64,000 nt of DNA from Calliopum simillimum (taxonomy: Eukaryota; Arthropoda; Insecta; Diptera; Lauxaniidae), in contig OX638372.1 of NCBI GenBank assembly GCA_951812925.1, positions 72,619,407-72,683,406 on the forward strand, given 5' to 3'. This document shows positions 11,001 through 19,535 of this stretch, piece after piece. The translations under genes and the position numbers were made by a program. The notes under the pieces were generated by a model. That model saw only the letters and a list, made by a program, of their open reading frames with translations, searched no databases and had not been told where the DNA came from. Each line of letters starts with the position of its first letter. Position 1 is the first letter of the stretch.

Positions 11001-14000
11001 TTAGCTTTTCTTGCAATTGCTTTGAAAGTCCAATTTGGATTTTCGTTAAATATTTTACAAATTTTTTCACGTTATTCTATTTCACAGCTCATGATGAAGC
11101 CATAAATTAACAAATGAGTAAAAAAAGTAGCATGAAGATTTGTGCATATTTAACAAAGGCAACTTGATTAAAATTTTTTGAATTTTTTGAAATTGAACAA
11201 TTAACAAGTAATAATATGTGCACTAGTTCAAGGGTGTCAGCGTAGAACAAAAGTGAGCCAATTTTGGCCTGATCAACAACATCAATATTTCTATACAACT
11301 TTCACAGAAATAATTTTTGTTTTTTTTGCGTACACACAAAATCGAACTCGAAACAACAGAAACAACAACGACTACGTCGCATCAAAAACAAAAACAAGAA
11401 ACAATATGGGCATTAATGCGTTGATGTGCAGTTGTGAAAATGCAAGTCTTTTACGCACTAACGCCTGAACGTTCAATATGAATATTTCCATCTTGAGAAA
11501 TTGCAGAAGTAAAGCGAAATTTTTGGCAATGTGTTTGATGTTTTACAAATGTCATCCAGTATTTTTGAATCCTTAAAGGTTTTTGAAGAATATCTTTAAG
11601 ACCATGAGTGGCTCCAAACAAAATTTAATGCGGTGTATACTAGAGCGCCCACAAGATATATGAAATGTGCAAAGTTGTGAATTTGTTTGCTCCCCGTCCA
11701 TTTCCTGAAATTAGAGGTCAAAAAAATAAGATCTCAAAAAAAAATTTGGAATCGGTAGTGGAAAAAACCCAGCCGGTTTTCGATCAAAGGTCGAAAAATT
11801 GACTAAAAAAAGGGAAGTCGCTTTGACTGCCCATTACTTCAAAACTGTTCATTTTTTCATAATATTTTCAAGACAAATTTTGTAGAGCATAACTAGGTCA
11901 ACATTATCTTTTTAAAAAATTTTGTTCCAAAAATTAAATTTGTTGTTGTTTCGGTACAAAAACTTATATTTTTTATGAAAATTTTCATGACTTTTTTTCT
12001 ATAAATTGTTTTTTTGTAATTTTTGAAGTGCGGAATATTTGTTCTGGAATTCTTATATTGCATGGGATTAAATGTTAATTAATTCAAGAAAAAAAAATTA
12101 TTTAAAAATATTAAGTTTTAGGGCATGGAGCCGGTCTCAATGTTGGAAAAAAAATTAGTATTCTAATCTTTTTTCTTATAATCGCTACTTTCTTGGATGC
12201 AACAAAATGCATTCTTAGTTGGTATTGAATGCATCATTTAGACCTGCTTCAAAATGAGCTATGAAATGGGTTTGTGCGACTTTTTTTCAAAAAGCTATGG
12301 TCATTTTAAAATGACATCATGAAAGTTAAAAATCATCTATGGATTTTCTATAGCAATTGCCATATTACTATATATTTTATAATGTTATTTTAAAATGGTC
12401 ATAACTTTTTAAAGAAAAATTATACAAGACCATTCTGTAACTCATTTTGAAGAAGAAGAACAGTACTAAATGACGCATTTATTAGAAAAGTCCAAAACGA
12501 TTTTGTGCGTGTTCTACACAACCTGAAAAATCGTGTTTTTTGAACATTAGGGGTGAGATATCTCACAAACCATAAGTGATACAGCAATTTCGCGTCCAAT
12601 TTCGAAGTCAGCATTAATAAATACATCTAAAATGACTATTTTGGTTTTGATTTGTAGTCTTTTTTTTTAAATACCGTTTTTCGACCTCATTTTAAAAACC
12701 ATGCCATGAACCGATTTTGAAAACTTTTTTTTCTTATTCAGTAAATGCTCAGGTGCAATTTCACAGCTTTGTGCAGTTCTCGACAACTTGATTGAAATTT
12801 TTTCCTGAATTGCGTGCACGAATTTGGAAATTTTCGATTATCTCTGCTGGAACAGCCCAAAAACGCACTAAAAAAAAAAAAAATTAATGCTATTTTCATG
12901 TTCAGCAATCCCAAATTAGTTTAACAAATATAACTACTAAAATGGTTTCTTACCAAATTAAAAATTAAGAAGAAAAAATAAAAAAATAAATTTTTTTCTT
13001 AACTTTGAAACGAGCTCCATTTCTTAAAAACTAATATTTTTTAGTAATTTTTCTTTTAAATTAATCAACATTTAATTCCCTACAATATCAAAATTTCAGA
13101 ACAAATATTCCACCCTTTAAAAATTACAAAAAACCAATTTATAGAAAAAAAGTCATTAAAATTTCCTTAAAAAATTTAAGTTTTTGTACCGAAACAACAA
13201 CAAATTTAATTTTTGGGCCAAAATTTTTTAAGAAGATAATGTTGACCTAGTCATGCTCTATAAAAGTTGTATTGAAAATATTATGAAAAAATGAACAGTT
13301 CTGAAGTAACGGGCAGTCAAAGCGACTTCCCTTTTTTTAGTAAATTTTTCGACCTTTGATCGAAAACCGGCTGGGTTTTTTCCACTACCGGTTCCAAATT
13401 TTTTTTTGAGATCTTATTTTTTTGACCTCTAATTTCAGGAAATGGACGGGGAGCAAGCAAAATCAAAATTTCGCACATATGGGCGCTCTAGTGTATACAG
13501 AATCCAATTATCTTTTGAAAGGTTTTTATTTTTTTTTTTTTGTACGACTCCTTATTAAAGAGTGTTCGCGGTTTTAAAAGAAAGATATTTTAATATGAAC
13601 TTAAACGTAGCATTTACATATAAAAACTATGCACAACTTTTTAAATTAGGAAATCTCCTAAACTATAAGCTACACGAAAATATTTTTTACATCTTTACAT
13701 AGGAAATTTCCTGTGTTACAAAATTGTGGAGAAAAATTTTTCTGTAAAAGTTTGCGTTTGCGAGATATTTGCAAAAAACTGATTTTAGCGACCTTTGAGC
13801 CTGAATAACTTTTTATGCGCACAATGGACTTCAATGGACTTTTTACACATTATTAACCATACATAAATAAATATAATTCCGGTTAAAAAAATTCACTTGG
13901 AATTATTTCGCACAGCATCTTATTTTCCTGGGCTAAAAGAAAAAATTCAAACATTTTTTTTCTTGTTTCAGATAAAATTATTAAAAGTATTTGAATTTTT

Positions 14001-17000
14001 TCGTTTTTTGTATTGTATTTTAAAGTAGTACATCAAAACTTCAACGCAATTTACTCGATATTGATTTTAGACCCATGCTTTCTGGGGCAAAGTTTTTTAG
14101 AATTTTCCATAGATTTTTTTGTCGCTATAATCTTTACCAATTTTTTGCGTCCCGAACAAATTGACCCGGCCTAATGTATATAGAGAGTTTTCACCAACAT
14201 TTTTTCCATATAAATAAAAGTTTTTGAGATTAATGCATTACAAACTAGTAAGAGTGTAACTTTTGGCCTGGCCAAACATTAAATACCCTACACTGGAGTA
14301 TTTTGAAAATTTTGCTTGCAAGCGAGGTGCCACGCCTCCTTGTCCGATTTCACTCAATTTTTGTTGAGAGCTTTCATTTAGAGTTCTTAGTGTCCGAGTT
14401 AAATTTGGTTCGAATATCTCGAAAATCGGTTTCAGTATAGCGTTTTGAAGCTTTTGCTTATGTGGGAGGAGACACGCCCTCTTGTCCGAGTTCACCCAGT
14501 TTTTGTTCAGAGCTCGCATTTATAATATTTAGTGGGTGAGTGAAATTTGGTTGGATTATCTCAAAAAACTCTTTCAGTAAAGCATTTTGAATCTTTTGCT
14601 TATATGGGTGGTACCACGCCCTCTTGTCCTAATTCACTCAGTTTTTTCTCAGAGTTTACATTTATGGAACTTAGAATTTGAGTGAAATTTGGTTAGATTA
14701 TCTCAAAAAAGTTTCTTTATAGCGTTTCGAAGCTTTTGCTTAAATGGGAGTTGCCACGCCCTCTTGTCCGATTTTATCCAGTTTTTGCTTGAAGCTTGCA
14801 TTTATAGTTCTTAGTGTCTCGAGTAAAATTTAGTTCGATTTCCTCAAAAAACGCTTTCAGTATAGCGTTTTGAAGCTTTTGCTTGTATGAGAGGTGCCAC
14901 GCCCTCTTGTCCGAATTTGACCAGTTTTTACTCAGAGCTTGAGCTTACAATTCGTAGTATTTGTGTGTATTTTGGTTGCATTATCGTGAAAAATACTCCA
15001 AAAGTTGCATTTTGAAGATATTTTTTGTATGGGCGGTAGGCGTGTCCGTTGACCGATTTCGTTCATTTTCAATCCCCCAAGCTAACTTTGACGACAAAGG
15101 TTGTGTACCAAATTTCAATCAATTATCTTGCTTAGTTTTCCCAAAAAATGTATTTCCACACACAGCCAGCCACCCAGCCAGCCAGACAGACAGACGGACC
15201 TGGCTATATCGACTCAGGAGGTGACGCTGATCAAGAATATATATACTTTTCTATATCTGCCACGCCTTCTTCTCTGCGTTACAAACGGAAGGACAAAGTG
15301 AATATACCCTGGGTGTAGGGTATAAAAACAACGAACAATATGGGTAATAACGCGTTGATGAACAGTTGCGAAAATGCAAGTGTTTTTCGCACTAACGCCT
15401 GAACGTTCAATGTAAATATTTCCATCTTGCGAAATTGCAGAAGTAGTGCGAAATTTTCGGCAATGTATTTTTTTGTTTTACTAATATCAAACTTTTGCAA
15501 ATCGCACTTTCGCAACTACGCAAGGGCATTGCGCATCAACGCGTGAATACCCCTAATTTTTGTGTGTGTTCTAGCTCCCAGAAATTTTAAAAATTGTTTG
15601 AATATTATTGTTGTTGTAAACCAGCCACAAAAAAACAACAAAAAATATTTTTTGTGGTTGCTGTCCTTCGAATTTGAAGTTGTAAGAGCGAAAATTTTGC
15701 GCTGCCTGCGCTTGGCTCAGTGATTTATTTGAAAACGCAGACACCTTTGCACTAGTTTTATCGTGCGGTAGTCTTAAATTTTTCAAAATTGTTGGAGTCG
15801 TTTTTGAGTAACATCGAATCGAAATTTTCAAAGGTTAAAAAGTGAGCGTAGCATTTCTTCAATTCCGCTCACGTTTCGTTTTTTACAAAACATTTATAAG
15901 TAGTAAAAAAATAAAATAGTTTTGAGGTTCAAGAGATGTGTGTACAAAATTTGATAGCTGTATCATATTCGACCGCGTATTTATATCTATATGTACAAAA
16001 AATAGTTTTGAGGTTCAAGAGATGTGTGTACAAAATTTGGTAGCTATAGCGCGTTTTTATGTCTAAACAAAGAAATAAACTTGTAAAGTGAAAAGTACGC
16101 CGGAGGAGATTTTAAGTTAGTCTGCCGGGCGTTGGCAACATCGGACCGGTTTGCCCTTTCTAATTTAAGTTTGTAGTTATAATTATAATATTTTGACAAA
16201 AGTTTCATGACTACACCACCTAGACATTTTTTTTTTTTAATTTTTTCCCAATTTTGATTCAGTGTGCTCCATAGTGGCAACATAAAAACAGTTTGTACTT
16301 GAAAGAGCTTGTTTATTTATACATAATGAAGTAAATGATGGTGCATTTGCCGCTACACCTAGTTTTTAATTTTTTCAAAAAATTTCACAATTTTGAAGGC
16401 CGATCACATACAAAGGCACAGATTCAGCATGGCAGACTGATTCCCATATAAATTTCCACTACTCCGAATTTTTCCATTTTTTTGTACTCAGCTCTTAGTC
16501 TATAAGTAAGATTGGATAGGGGAAGGGGGTAGTGAAAAATCTTACAATTTCTACGTAAGCGAGGAGGGGGGATCAAAAATATGCTAAAATCGTCTTACGT
16601 TATATATTGGACGGCCCCTAAGCGGACAAGCATAACAAGACGTGTTATTGATAAATATTCAAAAAAATTATGTCATCTGCTGTCCAAACGATCTTTTAGG
16701 TCGCAGTGAAATGCAGGGCCTTTAAATAATAATAATAATTAATAGTCCAGTTGCTAACATGATCTCAGAAAATATTTTGCCTCAGATATCAAACTTTTTC
16801 CTCTTAAAATTTTTATACTTACGGTACAAATGCAACTTGTGACCTTTTAACCCTTGAATGCAGATAAAAGAAACTAGGATGGGCTCGACTATAATTTTGA
16901 TAGACAAAATTGAACTGGGATTCTTTCAGAATTATACGTTAGTTACTGTGTACTTAACTCTGTACAAAAATGCGAAATGTAACATACCTGGTCTTCATTT

Positions 17001-18358
17001 GAACCCTTTAATTCATCTAGCTTTGGTATACACCTTAATAAAGCAGTTCCACCACCAGGAACAATGCCTTCCTCAATAGCTGCTCGTGTTGCATTTAAGG
17101 CATCATTTACTCTATCTTTCTTTTCATTTACTTCAACTTCACTGGATCCTCCAACTCTCAACAAGGCAACACCAGATGCTAATCGAGCAAGACGTTCTTG
17201 AAGTTTTTCTTTCTCATATTCAGATGTTGTTTCTTCAATTTGATCCTTTATTTGATCGACGCGTTTTTGAATGTCATCTTTACCACCTTTTCCTTTAAGC
17301 AAAAGTGTATCGTCTTTTGTTATAACGACTTCACCTACTTTTCCTAAATCGTTCAATTGAACATCCTCTAATTTAATTAAGTTAGCATCGTCTCCAAAAA
17401 CAATTCCCCCAGAAGCAATAGCCATGTCAGTTAAAGTTGACTTTCTATTATCTCCAAAACCAGGAGCTTTAACAGCAGCAACCTGTAAGCCTATTTTTAG
17501 ACGATTTACAACCAATGTGCTAAGTGCTTCTCCATCAATATCCTCTGCTATTATAACTAATGGCTTCCGTTGAGAATTTGCAAGCTCCAGTGCTGGTATA
17601 ATGCTTTGTACTGACGAAATCTTTTTTTCCGACAGTAATATTAAAGCATCCTGGAACTCAACCTTTGCACCCTTGGTCGAATTGATAAAATAAGGAGAAA
17701 TATATCCTCTATCAAATTTCATTCCTTCAATAACTTCCAGTTCATCATTAAGGGTTTTACCATCTTTTACAGTTATAACACCATCCCGTCCAACTTTTTT
17801 CATAGCTTGACTAATTAAATCACCAATTCCTTTATCTCCATTTGCAGATATAGTAGCAACTTGAGCAATTTCTTCTGGGGTATTTACAGGTCTTGACATA
17901 GCTTTCAAATTATCTTTAACAGTTTCAACAGCTAGCATTACTCCTCGACGGATTTCAATTGGGTTAGCTCCTTTTGATATTTTTTCAAAACCTTCTTTAG
18001 CAATGGCTCGTGCCAATACAGTTGCGGTGGTAGTTCCATCTCCAGCTTCTTCGTTGGTGTTATTTGCGACATCTTGCACTAACTTCGCCCCAATGTTTTG
18101 AAATTTATCTTTTAGCTCTATCGACTTGGCAACAGTAACGCCGTCTTTTGTAATTTTGGGTGATCCCCAAGATTGTTCTATTATAACATTTCGTCCTTTC
18201 GGGCCCATTGTTACAGCTACAGCGTCTGCAAGAACATCGACACCTTGTAGCATTAAAGCTCGTACTTCCGGACCAAATCTGACATCTTTAGCAAAGCAAC
18301 GGACTGCGAGGCGGCGATTAATTGATAATCGAGCTAGTGTTTGTGGTAAACGAAACAT
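1877..18358 (-). CDS. Hsp60: Mitochondrial chaperonin Hsp60 (GroEL family), three coding exons
   Basis: Complement join(1877..2038, 8212..8397, 16988..18358), about 572 aa, matching the usual length near 573. The protein forms the ring chaperonin that folds imported proteins in the mitochondrial matrix with ATP and Hsp10. Seen: an Arg-rich N-terminal presequence ([20 protein letters not shown]) followed by [11 protein letters not shown], the ATP-site motifs GPKGRNVI and [14 protein letters not shown], the apical-domain region, EEGIVPGGG, and a C-terminal run of GGM repeats ending in GGMM. All introns are phase 0 with GT/AG ends. The start codon directly follows a good acceptor (TTTAATTTCACAG), so a non-coding 5' exon lies upstream. 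The introns (6.2 and 8.6 kb) are filled with TEs, but the reading frame is undamaged. It is the only intact host gene here. Confidence 0.95.
2797..3430. mobile_element. Foldback MITE with TAA target duplication
   Basis: Arms of about 300 bp pair around a centre near 3110. The left end CACAGTCCTGCG and right end CGCAGGACTGTG are inverted, and both ends are flanked by TAA (2794-2796, 3431-3433). The arms include 'gatgatatctcggaaactaa' and 'aaagagaaagctcagggcta', present in both orientations. There is no ORF. A 3-bp TWA-type duplication is the hallmark of PIF/Harbinger-mobilised elements; the family assignment is inference. Confidence 0.7.
3439..4172. mobile_element. Non-autonomous element with TTAA target duplication
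   Basis: The terminal inverted repeat GGGGGCTTCTCAT opens at 3439 and ATGAGAAGCCCCCC closes at 4172. TTAA flanks both ends (3435-3438, 4173-4176). The interior is AT-rich with no ORF. TTAA duplication is characteristic of piggyBac-type integration, but the ends do not show the usual CCC start of that family, so the superfamily is only suggested. Confidence 0.65.
4177..4319 (-). pseudogene. Mariner transposase, continuation after a foldback insertion
   Basis: On the minus strand this reads [18 protein letters not shown] followed by an ILHEHL segment and RWKRHNLS. That is the second half of the mariner N-terminal domain and follows directly on HELI of the fragment at 5264. It ends where the TTAA element (3439-4172) is inserted. 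The catalytic domain is absent. Confidence 0.75.
4320..5266. mobile_element. Foldback element inserted in mariner, with CAA-repeat core
   Basis: The left arm 4320-4760 is inverted at 4900-5266. Shared blocks include CAGGTTTACA/TGTAAGCCTG ends, 'atagtctgrtc', 'cagacgttctgg', and the phrase AGTTTCGGAGATAT followed by 'ccatcggaagatc'. The loop is a CAA microsatellite (4799-4898). The same arm sequence recurs near 35100-35200, 48190-49120 and 51440-51480, so this is a dispersed family. Confidence 0.7.
4799..4898. repeat. (CAA)n/(AAC)n microsatellite
   Basis: About 100 bp of nearly pure ACA/CAA units broken by occasional AATA. The Thr/Asn-rich and Cys/Leu-rich ORFs across it are microsatellite translations, not genes. 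Confidence 0.9.
5264..5537 (-). pseudogene. Mariner transposase, N-terminal part
   Basis: The reading frame starts [20 protein letters not shown], typical of the mariner DNA-binding N-terminus. It continues through two helix-turn-helix segments ([15 protein letters not shown]...[10 protein letters not shown], then [21 protein letters not shown]). It breaks at HELI, where the 4320-5266 foldback is inserted. The next residues of the family resume at 4319 on the same strand. Confidence 0.8.
5865..6690. mobile_element. Foldback element in Hsp60 intron
   Basis: 5865-5965 (gttggtgtaaacca... cgatcaaga... ctataaattggca) is inverted at 6586-6690. An inner pair 5968-6120 with 6150-6292 shares 'ggttctccagaaaaacaata' and 'ccaaaaatt'. 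The interior is AT-rich with no ORF. A stretch near 6290-6590 is unpaired. Confidence 0.6.
6805..7635. mobile_element. Nested foldback element in Hsp60 intron
   Basis: The outer arms (about 6812-6985 and 7480-7635) share CCCGTCATCGCGGAT, the 'gattacac' block and 'gccaattaaatccacg'-like blocks in opposite orientation. CCCGTCATCGCGGAT occurs twice in the left arm, at 6812 and 6952. A second inverted pair (7036-7100 with 7330-7387: 'gtgtgttaagtaagtt' and 'ttttaagacaaa') sits in the middle and is probably an independent insertion. No ORF. Confidence 0.55.
7640..8180. other. AT-rich intron sequence, nothing recognised
   Basis: This is Hsp60 intron sequence with no repeat partner or protein family that I could see. 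Confidence 0.4.
8212..8397 (-). CDS. Hsp60: Hsp60 coding exon 2
   Basis: This exon holds 62 codons. It begins after acceptor TTTCTAG (8399-8398) with [15 protein letters not shown] and ends ...IDPTK before donor AAAG|GTAAAA. It covers the equatorial-domain return segment ([14 protein letters not shown]), as expected directly after NEDQ of exon 1. Confidence 0.95.
8560..9390 (+). pseudogene. Degenerate mariner transposase (vertumnana-like)
   Basis: Plus-strand fragments in order: a linker region ([20 protein letters not shown]), then FAKYFLEKF, a first catalytic block [18 protein letters not shown], a beta-strand region with [15 protein letters not shown], then [18 protein letters not shown], and a C-terminal block [20 protein letters not shown]. 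Order and spacing match mariner transposases of the vertumnana type. Stops and frameshifts occur throughout, so it is dead. An 115-bp MITE (8866-8980) interrupts it between MVTA and KWYTE. Confidence 0.75.
8866..8980. mobile_element. 115-bp palindromic MITE with TAA duplication
   Basis: The ends are GGGCCAATTTCACAATGTTC and its inverse, with TAA on both sides (8863-8865, 8981-8983). It sits inside the mariner relic. A shorter family member lies at 54084-54149 flanked by TTA. TAA/TTA 3-bp duplications point to PIF/Harbinger (Tourist-like) mobilisation. Confidence 0.8.
9820..10082. repeat. Clustered palindromic motif TTACGAATTCGTAACG
   Basis: About ten variants of the self-complementary motif TTACGAATTCGTAACG/TTTCGTAACGAAATCG are packed in roughly 260 bp, separated by 'ccgtgtctt'-like spacers. 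A related motif (GAATCCGTAACGG ... CCGTTACGGATCCG) recurs near 27862-27925. The Arg-rich ORF across it is only a translation of the repeat. Confidence 0.7.
10339..11105 (-). pseudogene. Internally deleted Tc1/mariner-superfamily transposase
   Basis: On the minus strand an N-terminal helix-turn-helix region ([20 protein letters not shown], then [11 protein letters not shown]) is followed by a middle segment with [21 protein letters not shown] catalytic C-terminal block follows, [20 protein letters not shown], whose E lies in the usual DDE position. Stops and frameshifts separate the blocks, and the region containing the first two catalytic Asp residues appears deleted. The Hsp60 intron hosts it in sense orientation. 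Confidence 0.65.
11330..11545. repeat. Dispersed repeat, partner at 15328-15545
   Basis: The block 'gaaaatgcaagt', 'cgcactaacgcctgaacgtt' and 'atatttccatcttg' is shared with 15350-15480 in the same orientation at high identity. Family unknown and no coding potential. The two copies flank the foldback and DINE-like block between them. Confidence 0.5.
11550..13935. mobile_element. Foldback element (5'-truncated) interrupted by a second foldback
   Basis: 11550-11639 plus 13492-13935 matches, in reverse orientation, most of the complete foldback at 25230-26037. It includes the 'ctaaactataagctacacg', 'gtttgcgttwgcgagatatt' and terminal '(t)tattttcctgggcta' blocks. The comparison shows that 11640-13491 is a later insertion. 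The left end of this copy is missing. Confidence 0.7.
11640..13491. mobile_element. 1.85-kb foldback with 6-bp target duplication
   Basis: Ends CTAGAGCGCCC and GGGCGCTCTAG are flanked by TGTATA on both sides (11634-11639, 13492-13497). Arms of about 500 bp pair, with shared blocks such as 'ccgtccatttcctgaaatta' and 'gtcgctttgactgcc'. The centre is 12150-12980. No credible ORF. A 6-bp duplication with 11-bp tips does not fit the 2- or 3-bp superfamilies seen elsewhere in this window. Confidence 0.75.
14243..15328 (+). mobile_element. DINE-1/Helentron-like non-autonomous element, copy 1 (long)
   Basis: It opens AACTAGTAAGAGTGTAAC and 'ttggcctggcc', then the subterminal motif TACCCTACAC. Five to six copies follow of a roughly 140-bp internal unit (TTTTGCTTATATGGGAGG, TGCCACGCCCTCTTGTCC, 'cagagcttgcatttata', 'gattatctcaaaaaa'). 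Next come a GTCY-type microsatellite (cagccagacagacggac), the block ATATCGACTCAGGAGGTGAC with GATCAAGAATATATATAC, and the end GTGTAGGGTATAAAAA. Subterminal inverted repeats, internal tandem repeats and the GTCY/TA microsatellites are the known layout of fly DINE-1/mini-me elements. Assignment is by architecture only. Confidence 0.65.
15328..16050. repeat. Repeat block and short direct repeat
   Basis: 15328-15545 pairs with 11330-11545. 15765-15905 (gttggagtcgttttt...aaaggttaaaaagtgagc...cataagtagta) resembles 34350-34460, part of another dispersed family. 'ttgaggttcaagagatgtgtg' with 'tacaaaatttg' occurs twice, at 15920 and 16007. No coding potential. Confidence 0.45.
16051..16987. other. Hsp60 intron, nothing recognised
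   Basis: AT-rich sequence with a G-rich patch near 16518-16570. No family or structured repeat was recognised. ORFs that enter exon 1 in other frames are shadows. Confidence 0.4.
16988..18358 (-). CDS. Hsp60: Hsp60 coding exon 1
   Basis: This exon holds 457 codons from the initiator Met (18358-18356) to ...KGSNEDQ, followed by donor CAG|GTATGT at 16988/16987. It contains the mitochondrial presequence, both ATP-binding motifs and the whole apical domain. I chose the Met of MFRLPQ over the upstream in-frame Met because the upstream part reads through what looks like a 5' UTR intron end (polypyrimidine then CAG) and lacks presequence character. Confidence 0.95.
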
Positions 18359-18838
18359 CTGTGAAATTAAACATAAATATATGTTATTAATTTTAAGCAA
18401 TGGATAAAAATTTAATTTCATGTATGAAAAAACTTATTTTAAGTTCATAATATCGTCGTGTAAACTATCCTATCTCAAAAATCGCATTTTTCAAATTTCT
18501 TGCTTTATTCCATCAGGAGAATCTTGACACAATTTTACGGTCCTAGCTTTACCGAAAATACTGAAAACGGTCGTAGAAAATTATCCTATATACAAAATAT
18601 TTAAAAGTTTTCATTGTAAACTATCTTATCTCAACATTTTTTTTTAATTTTTTTGTCATTTGATTTAATAATTTGCAGCTGACTGCGAGCAAAAATTACC
18701 TTACTGAAGCTGGGGGCAATACGAAGGAAAGAGTCGAAAATAAAATTTGGAAACTATCAAGGGCGTTATCGACCTCCCTGCCGCAGGCTTTTTGGACCTA
18801 TTTTTGAACAAAAATTTTATTGCATTTGCATTGCATTT
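18359..18838 (-). promoter_or_regulatory. Hsp60 5' region with possible non-coding first exon
   Basis: An acceptor (TTTAATTTCACAG) abuts the Hsp60 ATG, so a 5' UTR exon must lie upstream on the minus strand. A candidate donor CAGTAAG|GTAATT is at about 18698. Upstream of it (18700-18830) is a less AT-rich stretch, with clustered TTC units on the Hsp60 strand (TTTTCGACTCTTTCCTTCG), possibly a weak heat-shock element array. 'gtaaactatcctatctca' occurs twice (18461, 18618). A foldback begins at 18839. The exon is inference. Confidence 0.25.
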
Positions 18839-19327
18839 CGTCGTATTTCTCCAGCACGTCAGATTTTTTTTTAATCGATTTTTGAAGTTTTTTAATCCAC
18901 TGTACATGAAAAATATCAAAATAGCGCATTCTTGTGTTAAATCGATGAATGTAACTATATGATCCTTACATTTGAGGTGTATCATGTGTTCAGTAAACTT
19001 ATGCAGGATATTACGAAGAATATTTTTGTAGACAATTTTAACCCTCTAAAACCCCCACATGTGGGTCATTTTGACCTAAATGTGGGGGGTCAAAATGACC
19101 CACTTTAAGGGTCTTAGAGGGTTAAAATTTTCTACAAAAATATTCCTCGTAATATCCTGCATAAATTTACTGAACACATAATACACCTCAAATGTAAGGA
19201 TCATATAGTTACATTCATCGATTTAACACAAGAATGCGCTATTTTGGTATTTTTCATGTACAGTGGATTAAAAAACTTCAAAAATCGATTAAAAAAAAAT
19301 CTGACGTGCTGGAGAAATACGACGAGA
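18839..19327. mobile_element. Foldback element upstream of Hsp60
   Basis: Arms of about 220 bp pair around 19070. The outer ends CGTCGTATTTCTCCAGCACG and its inverse lie at 18839 and 19308. The core (19038-19126) is a second, tighter palindrome with AACCCTCTAA/TTAGAGGGTT ends and GTGGGTCATTTTGACC arms, probably a MITE nested in the centre. ORFs on either strand here repeat the same peptide because of the arms. Confidence 0.7.
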
Positions 19328-19535
19328 CACGGGTATATTTTTTTAACGCCTACTTTAAGAATTTTTTGGATTTTCTCATGTGTTTTACAAAAGGTTTTAA
19401 TTATCGAACAGTTTATTACAAAAAAACGAAAAAAATAGGGAAAAACGCATTTTGGTAACTTTTCAATGAATTGTATACAACTTTTGCATTTTTCCATCGA
19501 TTTTTTTAAGTGGTATCTTATTTTCTTCACAAATA

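Noticed and set aside
18126..18407. 93-aa plus-strand ORF
   Set aside because: Antisense to Hsp60 exon 1; no independent support. The same holds for 17086-17298 and 1774-2025.
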